Below are positions 18,181 to 27,603 of a stretch of DNA of 54,666 bases, piece after piece. The stretch spans positions 1 through 54,666 of the forward strand of contig CATNCP010000016.1 in the NCBI GenBank assembly GCA_950096615.1, read 5' to 3'. The first letter of the stretch is position 1. Every line of letters begins with the position of its first letter. A program made the translations under genes and the position numbers. Source of the DNA: an uncultured Kangiella sp. (GTDB lineage Bacteria > Pseudomonadota > Gammaproteobacteria > Enterobacterales > Kangiellaceae). The notes under the pieces were generated by a model. It ran no database searches. It was given only the letters and a program-made list of their open reading frames with translations, and had not been told where the DNA came from.

Positions 18181-18975
18181 GTGACTCTCATTTTTCAAGT
18201 TATAACTGGACTCGCCTATCTTGGTCTCGCACTATTTTTAATGCGTCGCATCAAGCATCCTGAGCAACAGGTTCCTGACTGGGGAAAATGGTTACCATTG
18301 ATTCCTGCGATCCTACATTTGTTCACCGTTTACCTATTGATCGACAATAGCAGTGAATCGGGACAGAACTTGTCGCTGCTTAACCTTGTATCCTTGATTA
18401 CCTTAATCTTAGTATTACTGGTTGCGATATATCGCTTTAGCAAACAAACACCTCACTTAATGCTGTATACAGCCGTGATTGCTGGCGTCATCAATTGGTT
18501 ATCCATCATCCCTGAAGAGCCAAATATCGTTAACTTCAGTAATAATGGGTTGGGCGTGTTACATGTTTGGCTTTCGATTATCGGTTTTAGTTTGCTACTC
18601 GCAGCTACGTTACAAAGTAGTCTTGTCCTGATACTGCACAGCAAGCTTCGCCATAAACCATCCAGCATACACCCTTTGCTTCCGCCGTTATTAGAGATGG
18701 AAGGCTTTTTATCCACGCTGGTGTTGTCCGGTATCATTAGTCTTGGTATCGCGTTCGGCTTGGGTTTTGGTCTTCCTGAGTCCGTAATAAAAGCTCAACC
18801 GCTCCACAAAATTATTCTATCGCTACTTGCTTGGTTCAGCTTCTGTACATTTTACTTGGGGTATAAGACCTCAAAGCTAAGCGGTATTCGTTTTGCCCGA
18901 CTTTGCATCATTGCTTTTGTTATTTTGAGTATAGGGTTCATTGGCACCAAACTGGTTATCCAGTACATTTTATAA
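18181..18975 (+). CDS. ypjD: Inner-membrane CcsA/HemX-like protein (YpjD)
   Basis: Cytochrome-c-assembly-like integral membrane protein, 264 aa with about eight hydrophobic helices. The conserved region NNGLGVLHVWLSIIGFSLLLAA in the middle has a His/Trp pair typical of the CcsA/CcmC-like fold. The reaction of YpjD is not settled. The start is GTG 18181 with no clear Shine-Dalgarno; the next ATG (18241) would remove the first helix. It follows divergent ffh and is 20 bp upstream of the CNNM gene, the same order as E. coli ffh-ypjD-yfjD. Confidence 0.85.
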   Translation: MTLIFQVITGLAYLGLALFLMRRIKHPEQQVPDWGKWLPLIPAILHLFTVYLLIDNSSESGQNLSLLNLVSLITLILVLLVAIYRFSKQTPHLMLYTAVIAGVINWLSIIPEEPNIVNFSNNGLGVLHVWLSIIGFSLLLAATLQSSLVLILHSKLRHKPSSIHPLLPPLLEMEGFLSTLVLSGIISLGIAFGLGFGLPESVIKAQPLHKIILSLLAWFSFCTFYLGYKTSKLSGIRFARLCIIAFVILSIGFIGTKLVIQYIL

Positions 18976-18995
18976 GAACAATACGGAGTTAATTC

Positions 18996-20279
18996 TTGGA
19001 ATCATTGTCAACAGGGACCTTATTCTTAATACTGGGTTTACTGATTCTTTTGTCAGCGTTTTTCTCAAGTTCAGAAACCGGCATGATGTCGCTTAATCGT
19101 TACCGCTTAAAACACCAAGCAAGGAGTGGTGACAAAAGTGCGAAGCGAGTCTACGAGATGTTAAAAAGACCGGATAAATTGTTAGGGCTCATTTTGCTCG
19201 GCAATAATATTGTCAATATCCTTGCCTCAGCCATTGCCACCGTTATTGCTATACGCTTTTGGGGTGAAGGTGGTATTTTCGCAGCCACTTTGATGCTCAC
19301 AGTAGTGATTCTGATATTCGCCGAAGTTACTCCAAAGACACTAGCCGCGCTAAACCCTGAAAAGATTTCATTCTTCGCTGCACCGACGTTGAAGATATTA
19401 TCAACCATATTCCACCCCGCAATTAAATTGATCAGTATCTTAGCCAATACCTTATTGAAATTGTTTGGCGTAAATTCGAATACCAATCAAGATGATCATT
19501 TAAGCCAAGAAGAGCTTCGTACCGTGGTCAATGAAGCTGGCGCTATGATCCCGCGCCGTCACCAGAAAATGTTACTGAGCATTCTGGACTTAGAGACGGT
19601 TACCGTGGATGACATCATGGTGCCGCGAAACGAAATCATTGGCATCGATCTGAATGATGATATGGACTATATCCTTGAGCAAATTCGCAACAGTATTCAT
19701 ACACGACTGCTTGTATTTCGAAGCGAGATCGACAATGTCGAAGGCTTTCTACATGCGAGAAACTTTGGCCGAGTGCTGGAAATGGAGTCCAACTCATCAG
19801 AAGGCATACTCGACCATTTAGACCCTATCTATTATGTCCCAGAAGGTACGCCACTACATACTCAGTTGATGAAATTTCAACGCAAGCGTGATCGTATCGG
19901 CTTGGTAGTCGACGAGTATGGCGACATTGAGGGGTTAGTCACACTGGACGATATCCTTGAAGAAATCGTGGGTGATTTCACGACGGAAATGTCGAGTATT
20001 AATAGAGATATTCAAAAAGATGGCGAAGACGCCTACTTGATTGATGCGACAGTAACGATACGCGATCTAAACAAAACCTTAGAGTGGGAGTTGCCGACGG
20101 AAGGCCCTAAGACTCTGAATGGTTTAATTACGGAATACCTCGAAACGATCCCGCAATCTGGAACCTGTCTGCGTCTTTATGGTTACCCCATAGAAATTCT
20201 ACAAATTAAAGATAATATCGTTAGAAGCGTGCGCGCTATGCCAAAACTTTATGCGCCACCCAGCGATGAAGCCAACTAG
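18996..20279 (+). CDS. yfjD: CNNM/HlyC-CorC family transporter with CBS pair (YfjD-like)
   Basis: Membrane protein of the DUF21-CBS-CorC_HlyC architecture, 427 aa, implicated by family in Mg/Co ion handling. DUF21 with four hydrophobic segments spans about residues 5-185. A CBS pair follows from VDDIMVPRNEIIGIDL, and the CorC_HlyC domain with RIGLVVDEYGDIEGLVTLDDILEEIVGDF begins about 300. The start is TTG 18996, with CGGAG 7 nt upstream; no better ATG exists before the first helix. Second in a three-gene operon; its stop is 8 bp before the MMPL gene. Confidence 0.9.
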   Translation: MESLSTGTLFLILGLLILLSAFFSSSETGMMSLNRYRLKHQARSGDKSAKRVYEMLKRPDKLLGLILLGNNIVNILASAIATVIAIRFWGEGGIFAATLMLTVVILIFAEVTPKTLAALNPEKISFFAAPTLKILSTIFHPAIKLISILANTLLKLFGVNSNTNQDDHLSQEELRTVVNEAGAMIPRRHQKMLLSILDLETVTVDDIMVPRNEIIGIDLNDDMDYILEQIRNSIHTRLLVFRSEIDNVEGFLHARNFGRVLEMESNSSEGILDHLDPIYYVPEGTPLHTQLMKFQRKRDRIGLVVDEYGDIEGLVTLDDILEEIVGDFTTEMSSINRDIQKDGEDAYLIDATVTIRDLNKTLEWELPTEGPKTLNGLITEYLETIPQSGTCLRLYGYPIEILQIKDNIVRSVRAMPKLYAPPSDEAN

Positions 20280-20287
20280 GATCAATA

Positions 20288-22777
20288 ATGACTCAACACA
20301 AAGAAAACTTTTTCTTTAAACTGTATAAAAAAACTGTCCTTGACCATCCGTTGGTCAGTCTCATTATTGTTATATTGCTTACTGTCTTAGCTGCCAGCCA
20401 GCTATATAAGTTCAGGCTAGATGCATCAGGTGAGTCGCTAGTCCTAGAGAGTGATAAGTCCTTAGATTATTACCGCCAAGTTAACAAGCAGTATGGCTCA
20501 GATGACTTTTTGATTATTACTTGGCAGCCACATCAAGGTTTAATGAGCGATGAGTCGATTAACGGCTTACAATCATTAACCAAAGAGCTGAAAAAAATAG
20601 ATACCGTTGCTACTATCAACAGTATTTTGAATGTCCCACTAATCGAAGGATTGACTTTAGATACTGACGCCCTTGGTGAAGAAATTCCTACACTGCAAAG
20701 TCCAGGAACTGATCGAGAAGAAGCGTTAGACGAGTTTACCTCAAGCCCTATTTATCAAAACTTACTAGTTGGCGAAGATGGTGAAACCAGCGCTGTTCAA
20801 ATCAACTTTGAGCGCGACAAAACATATTTTTCTCTACTTGAAGCTCGTGACGAACTTCGTGTTAAAGCAACTAACAAGCAGTTGTCCAATGAAGAACAGA
20901 AGCAGTTAGAACAGCTAGAAAGTCAGTTTGATGCCCATAGCAAGAAAGTGTCAGAGCGTACTAGCAGCATTATCGCGGAAGTCAGAACCATTATGGAAGA
21001 TTACCGTGATATTGCCGATATGCACTTAGGTGGCATATCGATGATCACCAACGATATGCTGACCTTTATCCAACATGACATTACGGTTTTTGGTATCGGT
21101 ATTCTACTCTTTATCATGCTGGCTTTGTTTGTCTTCTTTGGCAAGATTCGTTGGGTGGTATTGCCGTTGTTTTCTTGCGTGGTCACGGTCATCATGCTCG
21201 CAGGCCTACTCAGCTTTTTAGACTGGCGTATTACGGTCATTTCTTCTAACTTCCCGTCTATTCTGCTGATTGTAATACTAGCCTTAAATGTTCACCTTGC
21301 TGTTTACTACCGAGACTTCATTTCAGCTAACCCAGAGTCGCCACAGAAACTTCGAGTTTCCTCGACGCTAAAGACCATGTTTTGGCCGTGTTTTTATACC
21401 GCCCTAACCACCATTGTTGCCTTCATTTCCTTGCTTATCAGCGGCATTCGCCCAGTAATTGATTTCGGCTGGATCATGACCATAGGTATCGTGCTGGGCT
21501 TTATCATCACGTTCGTCATTTTCCCAAGCTTTATTCAACTCTTAAAGCGGGATACTCATACAAGTGGCACCAGCATTACCTATAAAATCACCAACTGGAT
21601 CTATGGCTTCACAGTAAATTACCGAGTCGTTATTTTCCTGTTAACTGCAGGTATTACGGCTTTCAGTGTCTACGGTATAACTCAATTAAAAGTTGAAAAT
21701 CGTTTTATCGATTACTTCAAACCAAGTACTGAGATTTACCAAGGCATGACCGTTATTGACCAGCAACTTGGCGGCACGACACCTCTTGATATTGTCATTG
21801 ATAAAGGTGAGGAACAGTCCCTTGTTGCAGACGACGAGTTTGAGGATGAGTTCGGTGATGAGTTTGATGCAGGCATTTATGATGCTGGCTACTGGTTTAC
21901 AGGCTCAAAACTAAAACAAATAGAGCGTATTCATGACTTCATTGATAACTTGCAAGTCACGGGTAAAGTTCAATCGATAGCCACTTACTCAAAAGTCTTA
22001 GAGAAGATGAATGGTGGCGAGTACCCTGACGAACTAACGCTCAGTTTGGTTCATCAGAAAACGCCTGAAGAAGTTCGGTCAGTCTTAATGACACCATACT
22101 TGTCGGAAGATGGTGACCAAACACGCATCAACATTCGCGTTCAAGAAACCAATCACGATTTAAAGCGGGCTGAATTGATTAACACCATCAATGACTACAT
22201 TGTCAACGAAGAAGGTATCGCTCAAGATAAAGTCCACTTCACTGGTATGCTAGTCCTCTATAATAATATGCTAGAAAGCCTTTTTGACTCTCAAATTAAG
22301 ACGATTGGAGCAGTTTATCTCGCCATATTACTGATGTTCTTAGTCTTGTTCCGCTCAATAACGCTAGCAATACTAGCAACCATTCCTAACGCACTTTCTG
22401 CCGCGCTAGTCTTAGGCATTATGGGATGGATGGGTGTGCCTATGGACATGATGACCATAACAATCGCAGCCATTGTTATTGGTATTGCTGTCGACAACTC
22501 TATTCACTATGTTCATCGCTTTAAAGCAGAGTTCCAGAAAGATCACAACTACCTAGACACCATGAAGCGCTGTCATAGCAGTATCGGTAAGGCTATTTAC
22601 TACACTGGTGTTACTGTTATTTTTGGTTTCGCTATTCTAGCCTTATCAGAATTCATACCGTCCATTTATTTTGGATTATTGACTGGGCTTGCCATGGCTG
22701 TAGCACTCTTTTTAAACCTAACCCTGCTTCCTCTGATGCTTATTACAATGAAGCCTCTTAAAGCGCCTAAAACTTAG
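20288..22777 (+). CDS. RND superfamily (MMPL/HAE3-like) exporter
   Basis: Inner-membrane RND-type protein of 829 aa, with two repeats each made of one TM, a large periplasmic domain and five TMs (TM at about 20, cluster 255-420, TM about 445, cluster 675-820). The MMPL signature recurs as VAFISLLISGIRPVIDFG and GIAVDNSIHYVHRF. The second periplasmic domain carries an unusual Asp/Glu-rich insert (about residues 515-530, DEFEDEFGDEFDAG). Such proteins move hydrophobic or amphiphilic substrates or lipids; the substrate here is unknown. No membrane-fusion or outer-membrane partner is adjacent. It ends the ypjD-CNNM operon, and its weak AGGA overlaps the previous stop. Confidence 0.85.
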   Translation: MTQHKENFFFKLYKKTVLDHPLVSLIIVILLTVLAASQLYKFRLDASGESLVLESDKSLDYYRQVNKQYGSDDFLIITWQPHQGLMSDESINGLQSLTKELKKIDTVATINSILNVPLIEGLTLDTDALGEEIPTLQSPGTDREEALDEFTSSPIYQNLLVGEDGETSAVQINFERDKTYFSLLEARDELRVKATNKQLSNEEQKQLEQLESQFDAHSKKVSERTSSIIAEVRTIMEDYRDIADMHLGGISMITNDMLTFIQHDITVFGIGILLFIMLALFVFFGKIRWVVLPLFSCVVTVIMLAGLLSFLDWRITVISSNFPSILLIVILALNVHLAVYYRDFISANPESPQKLRVSSTLKTMFWPCFYTALTTIVAFISLLISGIRPVIDFGWIMTIGIVLGFIITFVIFPSFIQLLKRDTHTSGTSITYKITNWIYGFTVNYRVVIFLLTAGITAFSVYGITQLKVENRFIDYFKPSTEIYQGMTVIDQQLGGTTPLDIVIDKGEEQSLVADDEFEDEFGDEFDAGIYDAGYWFTGSKLKQIERIHDFIDNLQVTGKVQSIATYSKVLEKMNGGEYPDELTLSLVHQKTPEEVRSVLMTPYLSEDGDQTRINIRVQETNHDLKRAELINTINDYIVNEEGIAQDKVHFTGMLVLYNNMLESLFDSQIKTIGAVYLAILLMFLVLFRSITLAILATIPNALSAALVLGIMGWMGVPMDMMTITIAAIVIGIAVDNSIHYVHRFKAEFQKDHNYLDTMKRCHSSIGKAIYYTGVTVIFGFAILALSEFIPSIYFGLLTGLAMAVALFLNLTLLPLMLITMKPLKAPKT

Positions 22778-22793
22778 TTAATATTCAACACAT

Positions 22794-22824
22794 AAAAAAG
22801 CCGCGAATATCGCGGCTTTTTTTA
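22794..22824. terminator. Bidirectional intrinsic terminator
   Basis: The stem AGCCGCGA (22799-22806) pairs with TCGCGGCT (22810-22817) with a 3-nt loop. An A-run lies to its left and a T-run to its right. It lies between the convergent MMPL and M6 protease genes and can serve both. Confidence 0.92.
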
Positions 22825-22841
22825 TTACGTCTAAAGCTAGA

Positions 22842-25800
22842 TTAAGCTTTACGACGAAGCATAACACCTGATGCTAGTAGTAGCAGTAATAACATATTAA
22901 TGCTACCGCCACCGCCACTATCGCCAGATGATTTTTCTGCAACTGTAATTGATTTGTTCACAGTTCTTTCAGCTCCGGTGCCATCGGTTACCGTTAACTC
23001 AACGTCATAGCTTCCAGCTGAAGCATAAGTATGGTTTGGGCTACTGCTTGTAGCACTTGCACCATCACCAAAGTCCCACGCGTAAGTATAGTTTCCATCA
23101 CCACCACTGACGCTGGAACTGAAATTAACACTTAATCCATCTGCAGGGCTATTAATTCCTGCACTCATAGCAACTACAACTTGAATTTTTTCCATCACTT
23201 CAACTTCTTGTTTATCGCTACTAGTGACGCGTAATGTAACTGTGTACTCCCCTGTTAAAGCATAAGTGTGCTCTCCAGACTCATCACTGCTTGTAGTTCC
23301 ATCGCCAAAATCCCAAGCGTAGGTATAACTAGGTGAGCCACCAGCAACATTGGTTGATACAGACAGCATTGCGCCATCAACTGAAGTAATAATTTCCGCT
23401 AATAACTCATCAGCGATACTGACAGATTTTGATTGACTATCAACGGTAGCTGCACCATCTGTAACAGTAAGCGTCACTGTGTAATCACCGGCTTGAGCGT
23501 AAGTATGTGTAGGAGTTTCGTCAGTCGAAATAGCAGAGCCATCACCAAAATCCCACGCATAAGTATAATTATTATCACCACCACTGGTACTGTTAGTAAA
23601 GGTTACTTGCTGATAATCGATATCAAAACCAAACTCAGCTTTTAGTCCAGCTCCAGCTTTAGAAATTTTTACGGTAGCAGTGCTACTGTTAGCCGCTTGA
23701 GCAGTCACTTCAATTGACAAGCCATGAGTTGGCAACACAAGCCCTGACTCTGGTTGCTCGGGTAATGAGTAATCTAAACTATCATCAAACTTAGCTGTTG
23801 GTGATAAGTGTGAATCACCACTGTAGTTCTTCTGAGTATATAAGCCGAAAGCTGCATCAATAACCTGTAACGTCGAGCTCGCTATTGTGCCATTACGCTT
23901 TACAGGGGTTTGATCCGCGTCTACAACCCCTAAGAAACCATGGCCTGGATGCTCCTCAACTTTATTATCAGAGTAAGACTCATCAGCAAACCAGACTACC
24001 ACACCAGGCGTGTAAACAGTTTTCTTCAAGCCTTCATCTTGCCCTGCCTCACTACGTAACTGAACCCAGTAATGTTGAGCTTTACCATCAGTTTTATCGC
24101 TGACTCTCAAAAAGCCTGCTAAGTTAAGACTGCCTTCAGTTTCGGCACCATCATTAAAGAAGTCAGAACCATTATTTAAAGCAATATCATCAATAACCAA
24201 TCCATAACCACCAACAGCAGGGTCTGTAACATAACGTACTTCGATAGATACTGACTGACCTGCGTATGCTGACATATCAAAAGTTAAATCAACCCAACCC
24301 AACGAGCCTTCAGCGCCCGAAATGTTTCTTGACTCACCAGTAATGAAATTAGTCACACTATTATGGTACTGATTGTTTACCTTAGTATGGTTTCCAGCAA
24401 TAGGAGCACCATTCACAAGAACTTGCGCATAATCGTAATCGACTTCAATATCCCAGCGAGCCTTCATGCTTAAGGTACTGCTGCCTGAAGCCGGTATGTT
24501 TGTGTCAAAAGATAGCTTGTTGTTTAAATAGTGACCTTCATCAGAGTAGTATTGGTATGAACCTGAATAGGGAGCAGCAAAGTCTACCTGTGGTTTAGGC
24601 ATATCAATTCTAATTTGATTTAAGCTATTGTGATTTACTGCTTCCACTAAATCAAAAGATTGCGAACCCGCAGCCATTGCCTTGAAGTCAATGGTTTGCT
24701 CATCGATCCAGTTTCCGCCAAATAAAGACTGGAAGTAGGCACGAGCATATGGACTAAAACCTGTCGGTTGAGTACCAGCAACATCTCCAGCCCAGCTTCC
24801 GCCAGCCATAACTGACCAATAAGCAACTGGGGAGCCTACCGCAGAACCTGCAATATCGTATTCATCGGGAACACCCAAGTCATGACCGAACTCGTGTACT
24901 ACAACCCCCGTCGCCGCATCAATCGGTTGAATCGTGTAGCCAAATAATTTCTTTCCAGTGCCAGGAACTGTATAACCATTTGTATTAGTGTCTACAAAGA
25001 AACGGTGTGACCAAATCGCATCATCACCTAAGTTACCGCCACCAGCTTCTTCACCTATACTGGAGTGATAGACCATAACATGATCAATAATGCCATCTGC
25101 TTCATCAAGGTTACCATCACCATCTAAGTCATAAGGATCTTCGATATCATAGTCTGCTAGGTTGATGCTATTGGCAGTAACCGCTTTAGTAACAGCCTCT
25201 TTTATCAAGGCAGGTACATTTTTATCATTATCATTATTACCAGCATCATTCTCACCATAATGCTTTGCATTATTATCCGCAGTTACCCAGCCATAGGTTT
25301 GCCCTGTAAATCTGAAAGTGCCACCTGATTCATTTTGATAATATTGATAACCCGTAGCGAAGTTTTGCCCACTTGGCCCCGTAAAACCGGTGGTCGAGAA
25401 CATTAAGTCCTGATAATGAGAAACAGGATATGAGCTGTAAAACATATCAGTATCAGATGCAGTTAATCCATGAGCATCATGCTTTAAATCTGGAAAATCA
25501 ATCAATACAGCTAAAACTTTGACAGTTTTATTATTGCCATTCTTTTGAGCAACAAGTTTATTTTTTACATAATTTGTATGTTGCTTTTGTAAACGTGCCA
25601 ACTCAATCTTAGGCAAACTAACTTTATTATTATAAGCTCCTTCTAAATAATTCATTAAAGCAGCCTTGCGCTCTAGTTCAGATGCGTCTTGAGCGACCTC
25701 ACCACGCTTCTCAAGCCAGTACATAATGCGCTCTTCATTAACTAGCGCAGTATCTTTAGGTGTTGTTTCCACTTGATTCTTAATAACACCCGCACTGACG

Positions 25801-25853
25801 CTAGGGAGAAGCGCAGCAGCAAGCAAGCCAGATAAAAGCTTTATTTTCATCAT
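22842..25853 (-). CDS. Secreted M6-family metalloprotease with three PKD domains and GlyGly-CTERM tail
   Basis: Immune-inhibitor-A-like zinc protease of about 1003 aa. AAGGA upstream supports ATG 25853 (or 25850), not the earlier frame opening at 25871. Signal peptide, propeptide, then catalytic domain with a calcium-loop DLDGDGNLDEADG (about 242-254) and zinc motif HEFGHDLGVPDEYD (about 320-333). MAM/jelly-roll-like regions follow (about 400-560). Three PKD domains each with YAWDFGDG lie at about 740-980. The C-terminus GGGGS plus a Leu-rich helix plus RRKA is a GlyGly-CTERM signal, expected to be cut by a rhombosortase and linked to type II secretion. Coupled to the upstream lipoprotein gene. 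Confidence 0.93.
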   Translation of the reverse strand: MMKIKLLSGLLAAALLPSVSAGVIKNQVETTPKDTALVNEERIMYWLEKRGEVAQDASELERKAALMNYLEGAYNNKVSLPKIELARLQKQHTNYVKNKLVAQKNGNNKTVKVLAVLIDFPDLKHDAHGLTASDTDMFYSSYPVSHYQDLMFSTTGFTGPSGQNFATGYQYYQNESGGTFRFTGQTYGWVTADNNAKHYGENDAGNNDNDKNVPALIKEAVTKAVTANSINLADYDIEDPYDLDGDGNLDEADGIIDHVMVYHSSIGEEAGGGNLGDDAIWSHRFFVDTNTNGYTVPGTGKKLFGYTIQPIDAATGVVVHEFGHDLGVPDEYDIAGSAVGSPVAYWSVMAGGSWAGDVAGTQPTGFSPYARAYFQSLFGGNWIDEQTIDFKAMAAGSQSFDLVEAVNHNSLNQIRIDMPKPQVDFAAPYSGSYQYYSDEGHYLNNKLSFDTNIPASGSSTLSMKARWDIEVDYDYAQVLVNGAPIAGNHTKVNNQYHNSVTNFITGESRNISGAEGSLGWVDLTFDMSAYAGQSVSIEVRYVTDPAVGGYGLVIDDIALNNGSDFFNDGAETEGSLNLAGFLRVSDKTDGKAQHYWVQLRSEAGQDEGLKKTVYTPGVVVWFADESYSDNKVEEHPGHGFLGVVDADQTPVKRNGTIASSTLQVIDAAFGLYTQKNYSGDSHLSPTAKFDDSLDYSLPEQPESGLVLPTHGLSIEVTAQAANSSTATVKISKAGAGLKAEFGFDIDYQQVTFTNSTSGGDNNYTYAWDFGDGSAISTDETPTHTYAQAGDYTVTLTVTDGAATVDSQSKSVSIADELLAEIITSVDGAMLSVSTNVAGGSPSYTYAWDFGDGTTSSDESGEHTYALTGEYTVTLRVTSSDKQEVEVMEKIQVVVAMSAGINSPADGLSVNFSSSVSGGDGNYTYAWDFGDGASATSSSPNHTYASAGSYDVELTVTDGTGAERTVNKSITVAEKSSGDSGGGGSINMLLLLLLASGVMLRRKA

Positions 25854-26131
25854 TTCTTTCCTTTTACACATTTAATATAAGCAGAGTTCTTTTTATTAAT
25901 ATAATCGCGTATAACCTGCTCTTTCTCAGATTGGGTCATACCCTCAGTAATTAGGCCTTTTTCCTTCAGCACTGGCTCCAACTTCCAAATATTCTGCGGA
26001 GGTGGAGGAGTGCTACAAACAGGTTGGACGTTGTTATTTTTTATAGTCGGAGGCGCTACAGTGTCGGTTTGTTGGGTTGCACATGACATCACCGCCATAA
26101 AGCTAACAATCGATAATAATTTACTTCTCAT
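25850..26131 (-). CDS. Small lipoprotein translationally coupled to the M6 protease
   Basis: A 93-aa predicted lipoprotein with lipobox AVMSC (Cys 17) and a proline-rich linker (CSTPPPPQN). A C-terminal helical part follows (EPVLKEKGLITEGMTQSEKEQVIRDY). Two further cysteines occur. Its TGA stop lies inside the ATGATGA of the protease start, so the two products are probably made in a fixed ratio. Function is unknown; an inhibitor, chaperone or secretion helper for the protease is conceivable, but the sequence gives no direct evidence. Confidence 0.75.
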   Translation of the reverse strand: MRSKLLSIVSFMAVMSCATQQTDTVAPPTIKNNNVQPVCSTPPPPQNIWKLEPVLKEKGLITEGMTQSEKEQVIRDYINKKNSAYIKCVKGKK

Positions 26132-26394
26132 TATTAATGTTTTTATCTAAACGATAGAGTATTCCAATCGAAGTAAGTCATATCTGCAAGGAATTAATGA
26201 CCTAGAAACATTTAGTAACATTTTGATAGATTGTACACAATTAGTACAATTAATGTTTTTTTTGAGGAGTTAATTCTATACAAATAGTTGTTATTGGTTT
26301 AAAGAGTCTAACTCATTGAATCAGTTATATAAAAAAAAGGAGAAGCATCTAGCACTCCTCCTTTCCTTCATTAGATAGCGTTATCTATTAGTGA

Positions 26395-27594
26395 TCACTG
26401 ACTTACCAAGGCCATTTGATTTTGATCGCGAAGTTCTAGCTGTTTTATTTCATACGGAGCTGAAACTCCTGACTGTTTTAATAGTTTCGGATCAAACTTC
26501 ATATGGATAGCGCCTTCTCCCGCAGCTAAGTTAGCTGCGCTGTGAGTCATCATCACAGGAACTAGGTTTCCTCGAGAATCCGTACCGTAAAGAATAGCGC
26601 GCACTTCATAACGGCCATCGACTTTGGCGTTGACTGGAATGGTCGCTACGGGCTTTTGTTTTTGCCCCGAAATAACCGGTTGAGCGGATACCTTTGCAGT
26701 TTGGTTTGCAAAAGCAAAAGGCAGTTGGCCATTACGCTGAACTAACTTCCCGCCAACTTTTACTTGAGTTTCAGTATGCAACTCCCAAAGTGCGCCGGGT
26801 ATTGAGTGTGCCGACATGTTCAGTGGTTTACTCAATGAGTAGCCGTCTTTACCCTTTGTGAAATCAACCGCAAAAGTTTTACCTGTCGGAGAAACCAGCT
26901 GCCCTTTTATGCTAACGATACTTTCAGCTTTACCTTGGTTATAAACACGAGTGTCAACTTTTAGAACATCGTCGCTTAGGTAGTTACTTTTGTCCGCTGT
27001 TAAGTGCATTTCTGTGTCACTATTTTTCTCGAATACATTAATACGATACTTGGCGTGACTCGAAATACCTTTATCAGCCTTTAACGAAAAACTACCTGCA
27101 CCTAGACTATCTTCTAGCTTAAAACCAGTAGTACCCTGCTGGAAGCCCATGCCATTCTTTTGCATAGCGCTACTGCTGACCAGCGTATCAAAGGCTTTAC
27201 CCTGCTGATACACCTGACCTTTTGGGCTTTTTACTGTTAATTGCTGTGGCTCTACAGCACTTTTCCCATCAAATGCAGAAATTCGAACCAACGCACCTTT
27301 GGCTGATGTCGTCAGCTGTACGCCAGACTTCAACTGTGCACCGGTAACGTCCTTCATGTATTGACGGCTTTGAATGTGCGATTGCTTCTGTGAAAAATCA
27401 ATCTTCTCAATGTTGTTAACTGGGAAGCTGTAACTCACACTTTTTAACTCACGCTGACTATCTGGTTGTGCTGGCGTAGTATTTACAGGGGCTCCTGTAT
27501 ATGAGTTATCGCGCTGTGACTTTGAACTAGCGTTATCTGCCACTGCAACACCGCTCAAAGAAATGATCATAGATGTTAATAATAAAGTCTTCAT
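26395..27594 (-). CDS. Exported DUF4785-type protein paired with the lipase
   Basis: A 399-aa exported protein with signal peptide cut near AVA-D (residue 19-20). The body is all-beta in character: alternating hydrophobic strands, an Ig-like segment around LKVDTRVYNQGKAESIVSIKGQLVSPTG and a C-terminal repeat-like part (YEVRAILYGTDSRGNLVPVMMTHSAANLAAG). I believe this is the DUF4785 family, moderately sure; no catalytic motif is evident. It starts 9 bp after the lipase stop, so the pair is co-transcribed and may act together, for example as lipase and folding or surface partner (inference). Confidence 0.7.
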   Translation of the reverse strand: MKTLLLTSMIISLSGVAVADNASSKSQRDNSYTGAPVNTTPAQPDSQRELKSVSYSFPVNNIEKIDFSQKQSHIQSRQYMKDVTGAQLKSGVQLTTSAKGALVRISAFDGKSAVEPQQLTVKSPKGQVYQQGKAFDTLVSSSAMQKNGMGFQQGTTGFKLEDSLGAGSFSLKADKGISSHAKYRINVFEKNSDTEMHLTADKSNYLSDDVLKVDTRVYNQGKAESIVSIKGQLVSPTGKTFAVDFTKGKDGYSLSKPLNMSAHSIPGALWELHTETQVKVGGKLVQRNGQLPFAFANQTAKVSAQPVISGQKQKPVATIPVNAKVDGRYEVRAILYGTDSRGNLVPVMMTHSAANLAAGEGAIHMKFDPKLLKQSGVSAPYEIKQLELRDQNQMALVSQ

Positions 27595-27603
27595 GTCAGC
27601 TCC

